A DNA stretch of 64,000 bases from Thunnus maccoyii (lineage: Eukaryota; Chordata; Actinopteri; Scombriformes; Scombridae): assembly GCF_910596095.1 (NCBI RefSeq), contig NC_056552.1, positions 18,320,611 to 18,384,610 of the forward strand, read 5' to 3'. Positions within the stretch are counted from its first letter, which is position 1. Each line of letters begins with the position of its first letter. Both the position numbers and the translations under genes were made by a program. Below, one piece after another: positions 1 through 11,974 of the stretch. The notes below the pieces were generated by a model. The model saw only the letters and a list, made by a program, of their open reading frames with translations, made no database searches and was not told where the DNA came from.

Positions 1-2469
1 ATAATGATAACGTAGGGCGTTGGATCCTGTTACAGTTATTCTTTCAACAGTAGCTGGCCATGTTACAAAGCCGGCGGCGTTTGTGATGTTTTTTCTTCCA
101 TTTAGCCAAAGAAAATGAATATGATTTAAATAGTCTGACAATAATTGATCTTTTTTAGAGGATACTCTAAAGTATTTTGTCGTTGGATTCCCAGAGGCAA
201 AACTAGAGGCGCCTCAAGGAAAAGCAATCCAAACCATGTACATTTAGCTAATTCACATTTTTGGTCCACGCGTTATAGGTTTTAGTATTTCAGCCCTAAT
301 GTCCATCATATCCTTGTTGCCTGTGACCGGAGTTCCTCCTTGTTGATGCCAGGGCTGCAACTAACGATTATTTTAATTATCGATTAATCTGTTGATTATT
401 TTCAAAGTTAATGGATTAGTTGTTCGGTTTATAGAATGTCAGAAAATGGTGATGACGTCCTTAAATATCTTGTTTTGTCCCATCCAAGACTCAACAACCC
501 AAAGATAGCTTATCTAGTTTAGTTTCATAGATGACTTAAGAAAACAGAAAATATTCGCATTTTAGAAGCTGGAATTAGAGAAACTTGACTTTTTTTTCTT
601 TTCAAAAAATGCCTCAAAATGATAATTCAATTATCAATATAGTTGGAGATTAATTTAATAGTTGGCAACTAATCAATTAATTGACTTATCTCTGCAGCTC
701 TAGTGGATTCATTTGAGTTTATTGTATTTAAGAAACTTAAAGTAATTACATCCATTGAGTCTGAGGTTTTAAAAAGAAAGTCAACTGTTGTGAGTTATAG
801 CATAATCCTGTTACAAGGGTAATGTCTTAGTAGTTATTAAACATAAATGTTTTCTAAAACTGGATATGTTTGTTGAATATTCTGTCAAAATATTATGTCT
901 ACATTTTAATCATGAAGGTTCATTCCTGACTTTGGAAATGGTAACTTGACATACAGATATTAACTCAAGGACTTCTTACTATCTTTTTCTGTAACTTTCA
1001 ACTGTCAACTCCTCAGTAACAGTGACAGGTATTGTGCATAATGTAGGTGTATATGATGACACACTGGTCTGCACTGGTGCTGCAGTATTATATCTATGAC
1101 AGGTATATAGAACAGTATAAGAACACAGCATGTGTTTTTCAGCTTACCGCACAGTGATGTTTGAAGTCAGTGGGTGAAAAAAATAGATTCACACTATGCT
1201 TAGTAACATACCAGTGCAGCTTATCAAAGCCATGTCCCGTTGTGAAATTTGTCTAAAACTGGGGGAAAAGTTACACAACATGGTTCTAACTCTGGAGAAT
1301 GCTGGGGTCAGACAAAATGTCCAGTAGATAATGAAACCAAACATAGGTAGGTTGAGCCAACCAGTGTTCCTAGGAAACGAAAATAGATGAGGATTTATTC
1401 TTTCAAATCTGTAAAACATTAGAAGTCATAACCTAAGCATACATATACAGTATGATGCTGACTTGCTGTGTATAGTATATTTTGCCAAAACAGACAGATT
1501 TGTCTACAGCTCAGACACATTAAGTGTTGACGTTTTGACAGCTGTGCTTTGCCAAGTTGTGTATCATTCTTTCATTCATTGTTTTTGAACTCTGAGGCAA
1601 AATTACGTTTACAGACATACTGTAAATAAAATTGTGTGACATTGTACTCCCATACAGGGCTCAACAAATACCATTTGAATGCTCAGTTTAGCCAGAATCA
1701 GGGCCAAAAGGTAATTTTAATGTTCTTTTTTTTACATTAATAGCTAACAATGCTACTGATGTAAAAATAAATAAATGCCAGAAACATCTAATTTTACCCA
1801 ATGCCTCCCCCTTGTCCTACCACCTGTGCTTTTCCATCTTTGGTTACAGCATTGACAGTGTTTGTACATTAAACAGTAGCCTGTAAGGATGCACCTATGC
1901 ACTTTATTCAAAGTCAAGAGTATACAGAAAAAGGAATATAACTAAGAGGGGAAGTCATTGATCATATCTACATCATATCTGCTACCCTACTCATCAGCAA
2001 GTAGCTATCAATTCAGCTTACTACCTCTAAATTAACCTTTCTCTAATGAAAAGAGGAACAGCAGCTAGCAAAACTTTATGCTGACTTCTGTGCGACAGGT
2101 TACATAAGACAGGGGCGCACACATTTTTCTTGCAAATATGTCTGTTTTTTCTATGAGCGAAACAGAAATATTGTAATATTTGCAGCTAACTTACTCACTA
2201 TGTCCCAGTGTTGAGAGGCAGCCAGGCTTAAATGATGCTAATCCTCATGTTCATGCCTTATTAAGCACCTGTACAATAATAAGCACACTACATTAACCTA
2301 CTCAAGATTCACATTTACTTGGCATTTTGCGACCATATTTTACAAATGTTTTTCCTCAAGTCAGTCAACCTGTCGAAGTATAGACATTTGAATTATTTTT
2401 TTAAATTAATTTTTAAAAATTGTGCTCCACGACGCCATTCACTTAAACTGTCATTTCTCTTTACAAGAC
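1..2469. other. Upstream flank of slc16a6, no gene seen
   Basis: AT-rich non-coding sequence. It contains a hAT-like element copy at 350-702 (listed separately) and no ORF with a recognisable product. A 5' untranslated exon and promoter of slc16a6 must lie here or further left. The only splice signal I can place is the likely acceptor AG at 2466-2467, just before the start codon. Confidence 0.6.
350..702 (+). mobile_element. Non-autonomous hAT-like element, copy 1
   Basis: The copy starts with CAGGGCTGCAAC and ends with GCAGCTCTA, which are imperfect terminal inverted repeats. The inside is AT-rich and matches the copies at 10482-10862, 40942-41310 and 59356-59588 (shared blocks TTAATCTGTTGATTATTTTC and AATGTCAGAAAATGG). 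Flanking 8-mers GTTGATGC and GTGGATTC agree at 6 of 8 positions, as expected for an aged 8-bp target duplication. It has no coding capacity. Confidence 0.75.
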
Positions 2470-5400
2470 ATGGCAGTGTGTAGACTCAAGGGACCACGTT
2501 TCTTGGGGCCTAATGTGTACCCAGAGGCCCCTGATGGAGGCTGGGGATGGGTGGTGGCCATAGCCTTTTTCTTGGTGGAGGTTTTCACCTATGGCACCAT
2601 CAAGAGCTTCGGCATCTTCCTCCAGGACCTGATGGGGGAGTTTGGGGAGACCAACAGTCGAGTCTCCTGGATTGTTTCCATCTGTGTGTTTGTGATGACC
2701 TTCAATGGTGAGTAGATGGTGAGATGAAGTGGGTGCCAAGCCTGCAAAACAAAGAAACAAGCTATTCAACACAGACTGTCTGATTGAACACTGAAATGAC
2801 GATAATGTTATAAGAATTACAGTACCTTCTATGCTGTGAATGCAAAGTGTTCACCTAACAATAATTTGTTAATGTTGGGTCCTCAGGTCCTCTCTCTTCT
2901 GTGATGACCAACCGCTTTGGTTTCCAGCTTGTTGTAATGCTTGGAGGATTACTTATATCCTCTGGTACCATTGCCACAAGCTTTACCACCTCCATCAATC
3001 AAATGTACATCACCTATGGGTTAGTTGCAGGTATTGAATCTCTTTCTTCTTCCTTTGTCTCCCTTTTTGAACTTCACATAATACTATTATTTGTTGAATT
3101 TGTTCTTTAGCAATGTCTTGAGCTGAATTACAGTTTTAAATATGTGCCTCTTTTCCACTTTGCAGGTATGGGCTACTGTCTGACCTTCCTGCCCACTGTG
3201 ACGATCTTGTCCCAGTATTTTAACCGTCGACGATCTCTGGTCACGGCCATGGCTTCAACTGGAGAGTCCTTGTCCATGTTTGCTCTGGCACCATGTGAGT
3301 GCAAGGATCACTGTAACTTATACTAATGAGAATTTGCAGCTCTTTAGGCAAGATTGCTTGCATGACTTATTCTGTGGCAGGAAAAGTCTTACTCAATAAA
3401 ATGTCTAAGGAAAACATTTATTCAAAGGTTCATAGGCAATTTTAATGAAGCTAAGAAGCACAGTTGTAATTACCACTGAGGGCACCGAAGTCATGTCTTC
3501 TGTGATCTTATGTCTGTTCCATAGCAGCCTATATACGAAGAACACCTCATACTTAATATCATGTATGTAATTTTACTGCCTAACACTCACTCAATATCTC
3601 CTCTTGCCCCCTAAGCCTTCTCTGCACTGAGGGACCATATTGGCTGGCGGCATACCATGGCAGTGATAGGAGCCTTGCAAGCCACCATCATCATCTGTGG
3701 TGCTCTGCTTCGGCCAATCATTATCAAACCCAGAGCAACCCACGAGACAGAGACTGACAGATCATCCCCAAAGGAACTGGAAGCCCTTACTACGCAGGAA
3801 AATGTAGAAAGTGCAAACCCAGAAGACTCTATGACAAACAAGACCTCATTTGAACCAAATACCTCCTACAGTCTGGACAAAGAGTTAACCAGAGACTCTA
3901 TGAGCACTGGAGACTCTGGTGTCCAGTCTCTAAAGGACACAGACAACAGCAGCCCAGAGGAGAAGACTTTACTGCAGAAGGAAGCAAGGTTAGAGAAGGA
4001 ACAGAAATCTGCGGAAAACGGTATAGCAGACATTAGGGAATCAGAGACTGAGGACGTGAAAAGGAACCAAGATTCAGAGAAACAAGTGAGGAAAGATGAG
4101 GAAAAGGAATCGGGAGATGAGAAGTTATCTGCAAAGAACTCTAAACTTCTAGATTTCTCCATCCTCAGAGAGTGCAGCTTCATCTGCTACTCTCTCTTCG
4201 GACTTTTTGCCACACTTGGCTTCTTCGCCCCTCAACTCTACATCATCGAGCTGAGTGTGAGTCGAGGTGTTGAGCGGGATCGCGCCACCTACATGCTCTC
4301 TACCATGGCTGTAGCTGAAATCTTAGGCCGTTTCTCAATTGGATGGATCCTAAGCCAGAAGCGGTTCAGGAAAAAGAAGCTTCTTGTTCTTTTGGCATGT
4401 GTAATTACAATGACTGCGGATCTAGTGGGATTTACTTTGGTCACAGAGTTCTATGGCCTGGCTGTGTGCTCTGCTTTGTACGGGTTTTTTATGGGGACCC
4501 TAGCATGTACCCACATCCCTTTGCTGGCTGAGGATGATGTGGTGGGCATAGAGAGGATGTCTTCAGCTGCTGGTGTCTATGTGTTCATACAAAGCTTTGC
4601 TGGGCTGGCTGGACCCCCACTTGGAGGTAAGTTTACTAAAAATATTGGCTATGGCTCCACTTGCAGACTTTAATCACAGCCACAGCCAGGAAATGCATAA
4701 TGCTATAGATATGTATGGATATAGATCAAATATATTTTATATATCTGATATATTATTCATATAATATAAAATCTAATATACAGAATAGCATTTCATAGCA
4801 TTTATTAGAATTTCTAACAGAATACCTGTTGTTTGCTTAAAAGGGGTATTCCAGTGATTTAATATTGCACTTTTGGTGCACTTGCACCAATTGAAGGGAC
4901 TTGTGAGAGATAAAGAATGGTCAAAATCAGTGCAGCAGAGATTAAGATATCCTGACTTTTAGTAATTACTATGTGTAAAGCTCCAGAAATACAGGATCCT
5001 GCATTTCCTATAATGCAACACATAAAATCCTTCCCTGCCTAGTAAAGACCAATGTCTTGCGTACTCCACAGCTTGAGTTTGTAACGCAGGCTTTATTTGA
5101 AGAATTTCTCTAAGCCCAAGCCAGGATAACCCTGGTGACATCATCAGGGTTATTTTCTCAGACTTTAGAAAGCTCCCTTCAGAACCATAGAGGACATAAT
5201 ACAACTGTTTTCACAGGTTAGTTAGCTAGGGTGCCCTTTTAAGTGCATAAAGTTTTCTCTGAATTCTTTTCTACCTGTAGGTGTGCTGGTAGATGTGACT
5301 CACAACTACGGATCAGCCTTCTACTCCTGTGCCATTGGCATGGCACTGAGTGCTGTGTTCCTGGGTTTAGTAAAACCTGCTAAGAAAGGATTACTCTGTA

Positions 5401-5585
5401 GGAAGAGGAACTCAAAATGCAACGAAGACAGACTTGAAGTAAAAGGGGACTCAGAAGAAAAGAGTGGAGGGGATAAACTGAACAATAGAACTGACAGTCC
5501 GGAGGACTGCTCAGGAGATGACAACTTGGACCACAACCAGTCGGGGGCCACGAGAGATGTCGAGGAGGTTATACGTTTTGCATGA
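2470..5585 (+). CDS. slc16a6: Monocarboxylate transporter 7 (SLC16A6/MCT7)
   Basis: Five coding exons: 2470-2707, 2887-3030, 3166-3294, 3616-4626 and 5281-5585. All junctions are GT-AG and phases match, giving 608 residues. The product is a 12-helix plasma-membrane transporter of the major facilitator superfamily. Fish and human SLC16A6 have been linked to ketone-body (beta-hydroxybutyrate) and taurine export. The family signature DGGWGW lies near residue 22, and the second conserved segment, [18 protein letters not shown], follows helix 4. LLDFSIL opens the second half and [18 protein letters not shown] is near-identical to human MCT7. The central cytosolic loop (about residues 208-346) is unusually long and full of E, K, S and D. 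The start at 2470 was chosen because an acceptor AG lies 2 bp upstream and the protein aligns from there. The adjacent amz2 supports SLC16A6 over the related SLC16A5. Whether this is the a or b teleost duplicate cannot be told. Confidence 0.93.
4837..5242. mobile_element. MITE with TTAA ends in slc16a6 intron 4
   Basis: A roughly 406-bp block is bounded on both sides by TTAA. The ends AAAAGGGGTATTCC and the complement of GGGTGCCCTTTT form short inverted repeats. It sits wholly within the last intron of slc16a6 and codes for nothing. TTAA target sites are typical of piggyBac and Kolobok superfamilies; which of these mobilised it cannot be decided from one copy. Confidence 0.6.
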
Positions 5586-6295
5586 ACTGATAACACAGGA
5601 TAAAGGTAATAAAACGGCAAAGCGATGTGAGAGTAAAAGACTATCTAAAGACTACTGCTGGCAGAGCGATGAGGATGGAAAGAAAGACCAATATTGAGAT
5701 GCTGCTGAAGATCTGGTTTCTGCAAGCAATCTTGAGAACTTTTAGATCAAAACATGTATGTAGCAGTTGTGCCTTACATACCTGATGTACCAAACAGTGT
5801 TTTTTATAGTGTCAATTCTGTTAGAATTAAAAAGAGTAAACTATACAGTTAGCTTCTTGCTTTAACAGACAGTGGTGTGAGTAGTGTGTGGAAGGTATAC
5901 ATCAGTTCAAAATGGACCATGTGTGATTGAGTATTAAAGGTGCTATAGTGTCAGATGTTCCAGACAGAAGAACACTAAACTTAACTGTAACACTTAAACT
6001 TGATAAACTAAACCTGCTGGTGATCGATACCATAATGATAGCCAGAAAAATACTGTGAAGCAAATGTAGCCGCGAAAACAATTAATTGTAACATGAAATC
6101 TGTAACATGAAATCTATTGAAAGATTGTGTTATAGAAAATACATGAAGCTCAGGAGAAAACGTGTGGTTAAAAGTGTTTATTGTTCATCAAACTGTCACC
6201 AAGCTGACAATGCACTGTTATGTGATGTGAGAGGTCAGAATTTTTGTAATGAAAATGTGTTCAATCACAATAAACAACAGTGATTTGAGCATCTA
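5586..6295 (+). other. slc16a6: slc16a6 3' UTR with poly(A) signal
   Basis: Non-coding sequence after the TGA at 5583-5585. The best polyadenylation signal is AATAAA at 6269-6274, followed by GT-rich sequence. The 3' end is therefore placed near 6290. The opposite-strand signal of amz2 lies only about 40 bp further on. Confidence 0.65.
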
Positions 6296-6920
6296 AATTA
6301 TGTGTAATTGTTTATTTTTATAAATATTTACCTTTCACATATGATAAATTAACATTTTAATACACTTCAACCAGATCATTTATAAAGCCACTGTACCAAA
6401 CATTCAAATAAATTGATCTCAGAACTTATAAAAACTCAAGCTAAGAGGCAACAAACCAACAATGAACAAGTTTTTTCAAGAGTGGATGAGATGTGTCACA
6501 TGACCCCATCATGTTCACTTCATGTCAGTTGTAAATGCTTTTGTACCTTCAGTTCACATAGAAAAATAAATGTAAATACTTACAACATTGGTTAAAAAAC
6601 AACACTGAACTGAACATACAGTTTAATTTTGTCTGGACACACACATGCCCACAGGTGTTCACTTAGTATATAAATGAATATTAAATATAAAGAGTCTCTT
6701 CTAGACATATTGCTATGGGCAGCCAATACCCCTCACACAAAATATAAGGCCTTGTTGTCATTCTGAAATTGGGTGTAACAATCATAACAACATCAAGATT
6801 TTGTTTTGAAACCAAACAGCAGCAGAAATGTTAAGCACAGAGTAAATGATGCATAGTACATGCTACATGCATATAGACATCCTACTCTGCCTAGATCTTA
6901 CCCAGAGTTATGGGCAAGTC
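6295..6920 (-). other. amz2: amz2 3' UTR
   Basis: Sequence downstream (on the minus strand) of the TAG at 6921-6923. The first AATAAA on this strand is at 6311-6316 (TTTATT on +), which puts the transcript end at about 6295, directly against the slc16a6 end. Confidence 0.55.
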
Positions 6921-9900
6921 CTATTGTTCATTTTTTTCCAGTATATCCAGGCACCTGCAGAGCCACAGTTTGGATGTATGAAAGGCTTCAGTGGGTTTGG
7001 GAAAGTGGAGCTGAGAGGCAGAGGCCTCCTCTGGTGTGGATGTTTGACTCTGATCCTCCTCCATCCAGTGCATTAAGGCCTGATGAACACAGATAATCAT
7101 TTTAAAAAAGAACAAAAACCCAAATATATCTAATTTTGTCAATGCATTTGGTAAAATTGATCTTCGGGGAGGGGGGCAGGGGGGTTGATTAACATCTTAT
7201 CATTAAGAATAACCAGAAGCTTCTCTGTAAAAAAAAAAAAAAGTACATGTTGCAACAAATCACTAGAGTGTACAGTAAAGTTACCATAGTAACAGGTACA
7301 GTGCATATAAGCAAAACAAAATAATTTCTAAGAGAAAAAGTTTATGCGCTAACTGCAAGTGAAATATACAATTATGGTTAAAATTCAAGCAGTCACTGTG
7401 AATTTAGTGTAGATTATGTCTTCCACTATCTACACTTAAAATTCAATCTGTTTTAAAGACTTCTTTTGAACTCAGGCAGCTGGGAACATTCTTGGTGCCG
7501 TGCTAGAAAGAGCCAGAAAGTGGGTTGAAATAATCAGGCTTAAATTGTCATGTGACCCTTAGACTGAACTCACTGACTTAAGTAAGTGAGCACTCAAATT
7601 AAGCTAACAAAAACTATTTTGGCATGGAGTATATCATGACTAGGCCTCCTGTACCATTGAGGATGTACTATATAATCTATGAGAGAATCAGCTGAAGCTA
7701 CTTAGTCTAACAATACCTTGTCTTCCAGTTAATATGATGATGGTTATATCTTAATTATGACACCGGAGCAGCACTGTACTGTCAGCTGCCTTACATAAGA
7801 CTATTGTTCCTTGAAAAATGTATTTTTTTACCTTATATCTTTCAGCTATTTGAAAGCCAATTGAGACCTGTAGCTTTCGAAGGCAGATGGGACAGAAATC
7901 CAGAGGCCTACGATCTGACTCCTCCAGGTGGTTGGAGCCCTGCATGACACAGTTCAACCACTGGCAATGCTTTATTCCAAACATATGGCCAATCTCATGG
8001 GTCATTGTCTGGAAAGAAATGATTAAAGTTTGTATTTTTCTGACCAAAAAAAATAAACAAACAAACAAACACAAGCACAGAAGTTAAGTGTTTTTATCAT
8101 TAGTATTGAGTCCTCTAATCACCAATATCGATGAAAAGAAGCAATGGAGGACATTTGGCAAGACCACTCCAAAGTTCATAGTACCAAAACTAAGTGAGAG
8201 GAGGAGCATGATTGTTAGTAACCTTGCAGGACCGAAGCAGCAGAATGCTGGTGATGGGGGGGGTGTAATATCCATCAAACACAGAATAGTCCCCTTGTTT
8301 TGGCTTAAGCTGTTTCTTCAGCCTCCCCGCATAACTTCTGGTGTAGAAATAGTCATCATACCTGGCAAAGCTGAAAACACCCATTCCTGTAAACACAGAT
8401 AAGAATCGACAGTGAGGAAGATAAAATCTCTCCTGGATATATTTCACTTCAGCACCATCTTGTGGCTGCTCAACCACACTACATTATCAGAAATGTAATG
8501 CCCCATAAAAGAAGAGAACTGATTATCAATTATATGTGTATTATTTACATCAACATTTTTGATAAAGCTATATTTACTGATTCCCTCTTCTGTGGTATTC
8601 TGCAGTAGTTTTGTGTGCTAACATGTTTCCATTCTAATCACTGAGAAAGTTGTATTTTCTTAGTTAAGACATTGTAAAATCTTACCCTTACTGAGAGAAG
8701 CCTGTCCAAAGACAAAATTCCAGGAGTCTTTGGGGTAGAGGTCAATCATTGTAATTCCAACAATGCAAAAAGCATCTTTTGGTTTCCTGTTGCCCAGAAA
8801 TCGTAGCAAGTCACCTAAATTTCAAGAGAATACAATGATGACAAAACACTAATAGGGATGGGTATGGTATGATTAGACGCACAGTTCAGTCTCTAAATGC
8901 TTCGCTCATAGACACTGAGGGCAATCTCCCAAGTTTTGTAGTTAAAACTGGGTAGAAACAATAAAGAGTTTACAAAAAACCCTGAACTGCAGAACCAATC
9001 TGAAGTCTTTAGGGTGGCCCTTCACATTTGGGCAGTGACATGCAGCTCACGACGGAGGACAATGGGGGGAGAACATTTTTTCTGGTAAGGCGTGTCCTTG
9101 ACAAAACGTAAGGGGTGTAGGTTTGTTAGCTGTACTTGCCGCCGTTCAAGCAACTACTGTGAGTTTAGAAATCCCCAGATTTCGGTAAGCGGAGATCTCT
9201 GATTGTCTGGTAATGCAAGACTATGGTATGATTGTAGACTTGCCAAAATTAAGAGCAGAAACTCCCAACTTACCAGTGAGGATCTGAAGGTTGTGTGAGT
9301 TACTGTTAACCCTGAAAGAGCACCCTGTTTCAGCAACAGTAACCGCTGGCAGCAACTTAACAGCAAGACCATAGAAGAAGGCCTGGCAGTATTCTCTGAG
9401 CCACTCCACATACTGGTCTGTCTGGGCCCCCGCCTCTCCAAAGGAACCTACAAGAAACATAGTATTGAATTAAGGCTAACAACAGTGTGACATGCTGCAC
9501 ATAGAGTCCAAAAATAACTGTAAACCATATTGTACATGACTTATTAATCTGCATAAACCACAGTATCATTTGCATGGTGACAGATTTATTTTTAATGAGT
9601 TATGCATTATTACATGTCCTTTCCTATGTACTATGTCAGTCAGTGTAAATAGCTCATTTATATCTTATTGGTGCTAAAGCTGTGAGAACATTCTCACACA
9701 CATACACTCACAAACTTCTCTAGAAGCGAGTAATATTGAGGCTTTAACAAACAAACTAACCTATAGTCTGAATGTAAATGGTATTGTAGCTAGCACTGGG
9801 GGTCTTGCGGTAAGGGTCTCTGTAGAAGCTCCCAAAGTCTTGAGGCTCCTCGGGGTGAGCGGGAATCCAGTCTGAGTCAGAATGCACTGTGATGGGCTGG

Positions 9901-10049
9901 AAAAGGGAACCATGCTGCCCTGGGTGGAATCCCTCCTCCAGAAGACGCCGTTCTTCTTTTGTGTGTTTACTGTAAAGTTTAACCAGGTCCTGATGATTAG
10001 AGACCAAAGCTGTTTTCAGTGTCTCCACAGAGTGTTGTATCACCTTCAT
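6921..10049 (-). CDS. amz2: Archaemetzincin-2 metalloprotease
   Basis: Six coding exons in transcript order: 10049-9761, 9447-9274, 8814-8686, 8386-8223, 8008-7832 and 7079-6921. They give 363 residues (human AMZ2 is about 360). The protein is a zinc-dependent aminopeptidase-like enzyme of the archaemetzincin family. Residues 256-267 hold the HEIGHMFGIKHC active-site motif (zinc ligands H256, H260, H266, catalytic E257). Further family cysteines follow at 272, 291 and 294 (CPIC), forming the second zinc site, with M274 as the Met-turn. The N-terminus MKVIQHSVETLKTAL and the segment GITMIDLYPKDSWNFVFGQASL match human AMZ2 closely. The ATG lies directly after an acceptor, so the 5' UTR is in an upstream exon. 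The gene is tail to tail with slc16a6, as in human 17q24.2. No active-site residue is missing. Confidence 0.95.
7080..7831 (-). other. amz2: Last intron of amz2
   Basis: Intron with donor GTAAAA and acceptor TTCATCAG; AAG and GCC are joined in phase 0. It contains a poly(A) run near 7229-7242 and a G-run near 7167-7184. Nothing else was recognised. Confidence 0.7.
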
Positions 10050-10481
10050 CTGCGGGAGAGATATACAGCATTAACATGACTACAGATGAATCAATGTGAA
10101 ATTTATAACATAACTTTTCTATCATGCAGAGATCATTCTTGTTCCTTTTGTTCCCTGCTGCTGTTTGGGTACCTGACCCTATATGGTAACCTATGGATGT
10201 TTATGAAAAACTGTATTTTAAAGAGGCGTAACAATGAAAACTAGATTCTAATGACTAAAATGTGTCCTGGTATCCTATACCAAGCCACACAGGAGGCTGC
10301 TAGCAAAGAAAAATGTACATAGGACAGTTAATACACTACATGTTGGGCTGGAATGCATAAGTCAAAGTTTTTAAGAAAGTATAAGTTGTAGCACATTGAA
10401 GTTATGCAAAACAGCAGCAGAGCAGACACAAGTATTTATTATAGGCTACAGCATTATAGGGAGTTTCACATAGGTTTAAGA

Positions 10482-10862
10482 TAGAGCTGGAGCGATTAGT
10501 CGATTAATCAATTAGTCGAATGACAGAAAATTAATCAGCAACTATTTTCATAATCAATCAATCATTTTAGCCATTTTTGAAGCTGAAGTGTCAAAAATCT
10601 ACTGTTTTCAAGTTCTCAGATGAGATAATTTAATGCTTTTCTTAGTCATAAATGACATTGAACTGATTATCGTTATCATTGTGGACTGTTGGTCAAACAA
10701 AAAGACATATGCAGATGTCAACTTTGACTGTGTTGAATTTTAACATAAAAAATGGAAATTTTCACTATTTTCGAACATTTTAGACGAAACAATAAATCGA
10801 TGAATCGAGAAAATAATCGGCAGATTAAATGAACATGAAAATAATAGTTTATTTCAGCCCTA
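10482..10862 (-). mobile_element. Non-autonomous hAT-like element, copy 2
   Basis: Minus-orientation copy of the family at 350 and 40942. It begins TAGAGCTGGAGCGATTAG and ends TTTCAGCCCTA. Flanking sequence GTTTAAGA versus GTTTCAGC suggests a decayed 8-bp target duplication. It lies in the first intron of amz2, upstream of the ATG. Confidence 0.72.
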
Positions 10863-11149
10863 GTTTCAGCATATAAAATAATCAACATATGAATATGTGA
10901 ATACAAAGCTAAATTCCAGCGAACTAAAATCTCCAAGGACCAAACGTAGAGGGTGTAGAGATGTAAATATAAACCTGCCTGTGCACAAACAGTAGATATA
11001 CAGTATTTCACATTTAGGCTAATGACGACTTGTGAGATTTCTAACTATCTAGTCAGCATACAACACGTTGCAACTCTTACATTAAACAACGGAAAAGCCG
11101 ATTTTCAACATGATATCAAAGTTCCATCTCTTACGATAAATTAATCAGC

Positions 11150-11768
11150 TAATTCGGGAAGAAAGAAGCTAAAAACGAGATTATATCTTAGCTCAGAGTT
11201 CATCACCACAGGAAGCGGCTTCGTGGTTATACTAGTGACGTCATGTAAACAGAGGGGTGGAGCTCTTCTCTTCAGCGAAGACGAGCTCGTCACTATGACA
11301 CAGTTAACAACACCGAAGTGTCGGTTTTCCTACTTCTGACAGCGTTAAACCTTAATTTAGCTTTAACTTTACTTATTCGGTTTCTTGTGTCACGTTGTCG
11401 TCGAGTTCCAGGCAAACCGTTAACCACAATTAACGGCAAGTGGACGGAATACGAAAGCGGAAGAAGTTTAGCATAGAGCAGCGGCAGCGGCGGCAGCAGT
11501 AGGTCAGTTAGCTGAAGTAGTTAGCTTGACAACTAGCTGTTACAACGGTAGCGGTGACAGGTCTGAACTCAACCGCAGCCGTCGATCTGTGCTTCAGCCG
11601 GCTTTACTCTCACATTCTGCACCGCCTGATGAGATGAGAGGGAGCTTGCCATACTGATTTTCTCCGATATGGTCGTGGAGCTGTAACCCGACCAAAGCTT
11701 TAAAACAAGTCCCGGCTCACAAGGAGTGTCAACCTTCATATTTGCCAACATCCGTCAAGACTGCAGAA
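11150..11768. promoter_or_regulatory. Head-to-head promoter of amz2 and fam104a
   Basis: The interval between the amz2 5' region (minus) and the fam104a start codon (plus) is GC-richer than its surroundings. It contains a perfect palindromic CRE, TGACGTCA, at 11236-11243, and an ETS-like ACAGGAAGC just left of it (minus-side). No TATA box is visible near either gene. Repeated GGCAGCGG-type triplets at 11480-11500 fall in the probable fam104a 5' UTR. Divergent housekeeping promoters with CRE/ETS sites are common in vertebrates; that both transcripts start here is inferred. Confidence 0.65.
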
Positions 11769-11930
11769 ATGCTGACTGACAACAGGTAAAGCCATTTTCA
11801 CACATCTTGCTCTTTTAGTACTCATTATTACACACTCATAATACTCATTATTACATACAGTATTACATTTACCTTGACTAAAAAGACAACATTGTAATTA
11901 AATCACGTTGTCCTGCCTTTATATATATGT

Positions 11931-11974
<44 letters not shown>

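Noticed and set aside
7080-7142. Extension of the last amz2 exon to an upstream methionine
   Set aside because: Intron read-through; the acceptor at 7080-7081 joins in phase to RYK of the preceding exon.
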